Part shown: positions 62,056 to 64,000 of the stretch, in pieces
How positions within the stretch are numbered: the first letter of the stretch is position 1
Layout of the letters: every line of letters begins with the position of its first letter
Source of the DNA: DASSJT01 sp035691065
GTDB lineage: Bacteria > Actinomycetota > Actinomycetes > Actinomycetales > Dermatophilaceae
Direction: 5' to 3'
Assembly: GCA_035691065.1 (NCBI GenBank)
Contig: DASSJT010000202.1
Span: forward strand, 46,896 to 110,895
Length of the DNA stretch: 64,000 bases
The notes under the pieces: generated by a model
The model's input: the letters and a program-made list of their open reading frames with translations, nothing else
Databases searched by the model: none
Told to the model about the DNA's origin: nothing
Translations under genes and position numbers: made by a program

Positions 62056-62502
62056 ATGACTGAAACCCCGAGCGATCCGATGAGCGACAGCTCGATGGAG
62101 GAGCAGGGCCTGGGCGCCCAGGGCGCGGCCGATGGCGGTGCCGAAGGTGTGGCGGGTGTTCACGATGGTGGCGCCGACGGTGGCGCGGACGGCGGAGCCG
62201 ATGGCGGGGCGGGTGGCCTTGGCGGTGACGGCGGCGCGGACGGTGGTGTGGATGGCGGAGCCGACGGCGGGGCTGGTGGCCTGGGTGGTGACGCCGGCGC
62301 GGACGGCGGCGCGGACGGCGGAGCCGATGGCGGAGCGGCTGGCCTTGGCGGTGACGGCGGTGCAGACAGCGGGGCCGGTAGCGGAACCGGTGGCATGGGC
62401 ACCGAGGGCGGCACCGCCGGCGGCCTCGGTGGTGATGGTGGCGCCGATGGCGGCGCTGACAGCGGCGCTGGTGGCTACGAGACCACCGGTGAAGGGTCCT
62501 AG
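62056..62502 (+). CDS. Gly/Ala/Asp repeat peptide, possible modified-peptide precursor
   Basis: A 148-residue acidic, cytosolic-looking protein with no signal peptide or membrane span. Residues 1-38 form an irregular leader-like part (MTETPSDPMSDSSMEEQGLG at the start). Residues 39-101 are three 21-residue units built from GADGG/VDGG blocks closed by GGLGGD or AGLGGD, then a decayed fourth unit (102-128) and a tail ending GGYETTGEGS. GGAGGAG seven bases upstream marks it as well translated. Its stop abuts the start of a JmjC-type oxygenase gene, which suggests it is that enzyme's substrate. I know no family; PGRS- or RTX-like resemblance is only compositional. Confidence 0.75.
   Translation: MTETPSDPMSDSSMEEQGLGAQGAADGGAEGVAGVHDGGADGGADGGADGGAGGLGGDGGADGGVDGGADGGAGGLGGDAGADGGADGGADGGAAGLGGDGGADSGAGSGTGGMGTEGGTAGGLGGDGGADGGADSGAGGYETTGEGS
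62170..62358 (+). repeat. three in-frame 63-bp units inside the repeat peptide
   Basis: Units start at 62170, 62233 and 62296, matching residues 39-59, 60-80 and 81-101. Differences between units are single changes (Ala to Val, Gly to Ala), so the array grew by in-frame duplication with the protein sequence under constraint. Confidence 0.85.
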
Positions 62503-63759
62503 GTGACCGCACCGACCCAGCCAAGGGTGCCCGCTCAGCGCACTGCCACGGGCGGGCACCCCGCACTGGAGCGCCTCATCGCTGTAGCGGTCGAGGAGTT
62601 CGCGAGTCACTACTGGTCACGACAGCCCTTGCTATCGCCGTCCGACGCACTGCCCCGTACCTTCGACGACCTCTTCAGCGCCGCCGCCGTCGACGAGCTG
62701 GTGTCGGAGCGCGGCCTCCGCACGCCCTTCCTCCGCGTTGCGAAAGACGGCAGCACGTTGGCGGATTCGGCCTTCACCGCAAACGGCGGCATCGGGGCCG
62801 GCATCGCGGACCAGGCGAGCGACGACAAGCTGCTCCGACTGTTCGCCGAAGGCGCCACGATCGTGCTCCAGGGTCTCCACCGCACCTGGCCGGCGCTGAT
62901 CGACTTCTCGCAGCAGCTGGCCGCAGACCTCGGCCACCCGGTCCAGGTCAACGCGTATGTCACGCCGCCGCAGAACACCGGGTTCAGCGACCACTACGAC
63001 GTCCACGACGTGTTCGTCCTCCAGGTCGAGGGCGAGAAGCTCTGGCAGGTCCGCAGCCCAGTCAACGAGCTCCCCCTGCGTGACCAGCCTTGGGAACAGC
63101 GCAAATCCGACGTCACGCGCGCGGCGGCGCAGCCCCCGTTGCTCGAGTTCACGATGCGGCCCGGCGACTGTCTCTACCTCCCGAGGGGCTTCCTGCACTC
63201 CGCCACGGCGCTGGGTGGGGTCAGTACTCACCTCACCATCGGCGTCCACCCGTGGACGCTCCATCACCTCGCCAGCGACCTCGCCAGCGCAGCCCTCGCC
63301 GAGGCCAGCCGGGACCGTGGCCTGCGTGAATCGCTCCCGCTGGGCACCGATGTCAGCGACGCTGACCTTCTCGCTCCGGACGTCGAGCAGGTGCGGGCCG
63401 CCCTCCACCGCGCGATCGACGCCATCGAGCCCAGCGCACTCGCCGACCGCCTGGCCGCTCGCCATCGATCGGCCCAGCGCGCTGCTCCCGTCCGGCCGCT
63501 GCGCCAGCTTCGCGCGGCCAGCCGGCTCACCGGCATACCTCTGCTGGTGCTGCGCCCGCACCTCGCTGCCCGGCTCACCACCACACCCGAGGGGTATGCC
63601 GTCCTGGACAGTCGCGCGGGCCGGCTGCAGCTCCTGCCCGACGACGTCGGTGAGGTACGCCGTCTCCTGGATGCCGGGGAGGCCGCCGTGGCCGACCTCG
63701 GCGAGGACCTGGCTCGGCGGCTGCTCCTCTCGGGAGTCGTGGTCGCGCCTGAGCCGTGA
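62503..63759 (+). CDS. JmjC/cupin 2-oxoglutarate-dependent oxygenase (ROX-like)
   Basis: A 418-residue Fe(II)/2-oxoglutarate oxygenase of the bacterial ribosomal-oxygenase/NO66/MINA53-like group. The iron ligands are His164 and Asp166 (FSDHYDVHDVFVLQ) and His232 (LPRGFLHSA); VEGEKLWQV follows the first pair as in NO66. A C-terminal winged-helix-like part (LARRLLLSGVV) is also typical. Known relatives hydroxylate His or Arg of ribosomal proteins. The GTG start directly follows the stop of the repeat-peptide gene, pointing to that peptide as substrate (inference). Confidence 0.88.
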   Translation: MTAPTQPRVPAQRTATGGHPALERLIAVAVEEFASHYWSRQPLLSPSDALPRTFDDLFSAAAVDELVSERGLRTPFLRVAKDGSTLADSAFTANGGIGAGIADQASDDKLLRLFAEGATIVLQGLHRTWPALIDFSQQLAADLGHPVQVNAYVTPPQNTGFSDHYDVHDVFVLQVEGEKLWQVRSPVNELPLRDQPWEQRKSDVTRAAAQPPLLEFTMRPGDCLYLPRGFLHSATALGGVSTHLTIGVHPWTLHHLASDLASAALAEASRDRGLRESLPLGTDVSDADLLAPDVEQVRAALHRAIDAIEPSALADRLAARHRSAQRAAPVRPLRQLRAASRLTGIPLLVLRPHLAARLTTTPEGYAVLDSRAGRLQLLPDDVGEVRRLLDAGEAAVADLGEDLARRLLLSGVVVAPEP

Positions 63760-63808
63760 GCACCTGCCCGACCGGCGGCCGGCTGCCGCGCGCTCATAGC
63801 ATCGTCGG

Positions 63809-64000
63809 GTGAGCCCTGCCGAGCCGACGCCGCTGCCGCGCTGCGCCGATCTCGCGCGCGACCGGGAGGACCCGCTGATCGGCACGGCGCCACCGGCCCT
63901 GCGCTGGCTCCTTGTCGAGCACCCAGGCCCGTGGGAGCTGACTGCCATGGCATCCGAGCCGCTCACCGGTCCGGTGTCCCGCGCGCTGCAACAAGCCTGT
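63809..64000 (+). CDS. sucrase/ferredoxin-like protein, 5' part only
   Basis: The first 64 residues of a thioredoxin-fold 2Fe-2S ferredoxin-type protein (Suc_Fer family), cut by the window end. RCADLARDREDPLIGTAPPALRW and LLVEHPGPW are the family's N-terminal signature. The GTG at 63809 is 49 bases after the oxygenase stop, so it is probably in the same operon and might supply electrons or be unrelated. The C-terminal cluster-binding cysteines are outside the window. Confidence 0.75.
   Translation, partial: MSPAEPTPLPRCADLARDREDPLIGTAPPALRWLLVEHPGPWELTAMASEPLTGPVSRALQQAC

Noticed and set aside
62160..62414. Long Pro/Ala/Ser-rich reading frame on the minus strand (APPSAPPS pattern)
   Set aside because: It is the mirror of the Gly/Ala/Asp repeat; the plus-strand frame has the strong ribosome site and abuts the oxygenase gene.
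62170..62470. Possible CRISPR-like repeat array
   Set aside because: The period is 63 bp with no distinct spacers, and the repeats are in frame within one coding sequence.
62056..62502. PE_PGRS or RTX surface protein
   Set aside because: There is no PE domain or export signal, and the spacing does not follow the GGxGxDxUx nonapeptide.

Overview
The window is a very GC-rich, gene-dense piece of an actinobacterial chromosome. GTG starts, 4-base start/stop overlaps, actinobacterial regulators (SpoIIE/STAS, TetR, PadR, SorC) and acyl-CoA and polyol catabolism point to Micrococcales, perhaps an Intrasporangiaceae-like genus; the genus is inference. I saw no rRNA, tRNA, CRISPR array, insertion sequence or prophage gene. 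Both ends cut genes: an SNF2 helicase on the left and a sucrase/ferredoxin-like protein on the right.

1-10.5 kb (mostly minus strand): SWIM-SNF2 helicase, HtrA-like protease, MmpS-like exported protein, a STAS antagonist plus SpoIIE-type phosphatase pair, a two-gene ABC exporter and a DUF998 membrane protein. 10.7-15.6 kb (plus strand): zinc alcohol dehydrogenase, VOC protein, and an alkyl-DHAP-synthase-like flavoprotein overlapping a Baeyer-Villiger-type monooxygenase. 15.7-23.2 kb (minus): ArsR plus SulP transporter, then a coupled operon of a large membrane patatin, a histidine kinase and a NarL-type response regulator. 23.4-25.4 kb: a cysteine-rich HTH regulator facing a DoxX-folE pair across a symmetric operator. 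25.6-32.8 kb: a sortase and its probable substrate, CDF transporter, enoyl-CoA hydratase, small membrane and VOC proteins, a flippase-like protein and an NlpC/P60 hydrolase.

32.8-47.3 kb is a lipid/acyl-CoA region: TetR and a palindromic operator control acyl-CoA dehydrogenase, two SDRs, an APH-type kinase, a histidine phosphatase and a quinone oxidoreductase; then come a PIG-L deacetylase with an MFS transporter, and a PadR-dienoyl-CoA reductase operon divergent from a flavin monooxygenase-SDR pair. 47.3-50.3 kb holds an FMN oxidase, a TPR protein, a small secreted protein and a SHOCT protein. 50.7-61.7 kb is sugar catabolism: a xylose/ribose-type ABC importer (plus) converges on a minus-strand operon of polyol ABC importer, mannitol/arabitol dehydrogenase and xylulokinase, with a divergent SorC regulator. 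Together these could take up a pentitol, oxidise it to xylulose and phosphorylate it.

61.7-64 kb is the most unusual part. A strong ribosome site precedes a 148-residue cytosolic Gly/Ala/Asp repeat peptide. Its stop codon abuts the start of a JmjC-type 2-oxoglutarate oxygenase, followed by a thioredoxin-fold sucrase/ferredoxin-like protein. The layout suggests a ribosomally made peptide with a dedicated hydroxylase.

Two genome-style signatures run through the window. The octamer GTATGCCG (or its complement) occurs about fifty times by eye and builds arms of several intergenic hairpins, and many gaps carry short 2-4 copy tandem duplications with 12-30 bp periods.
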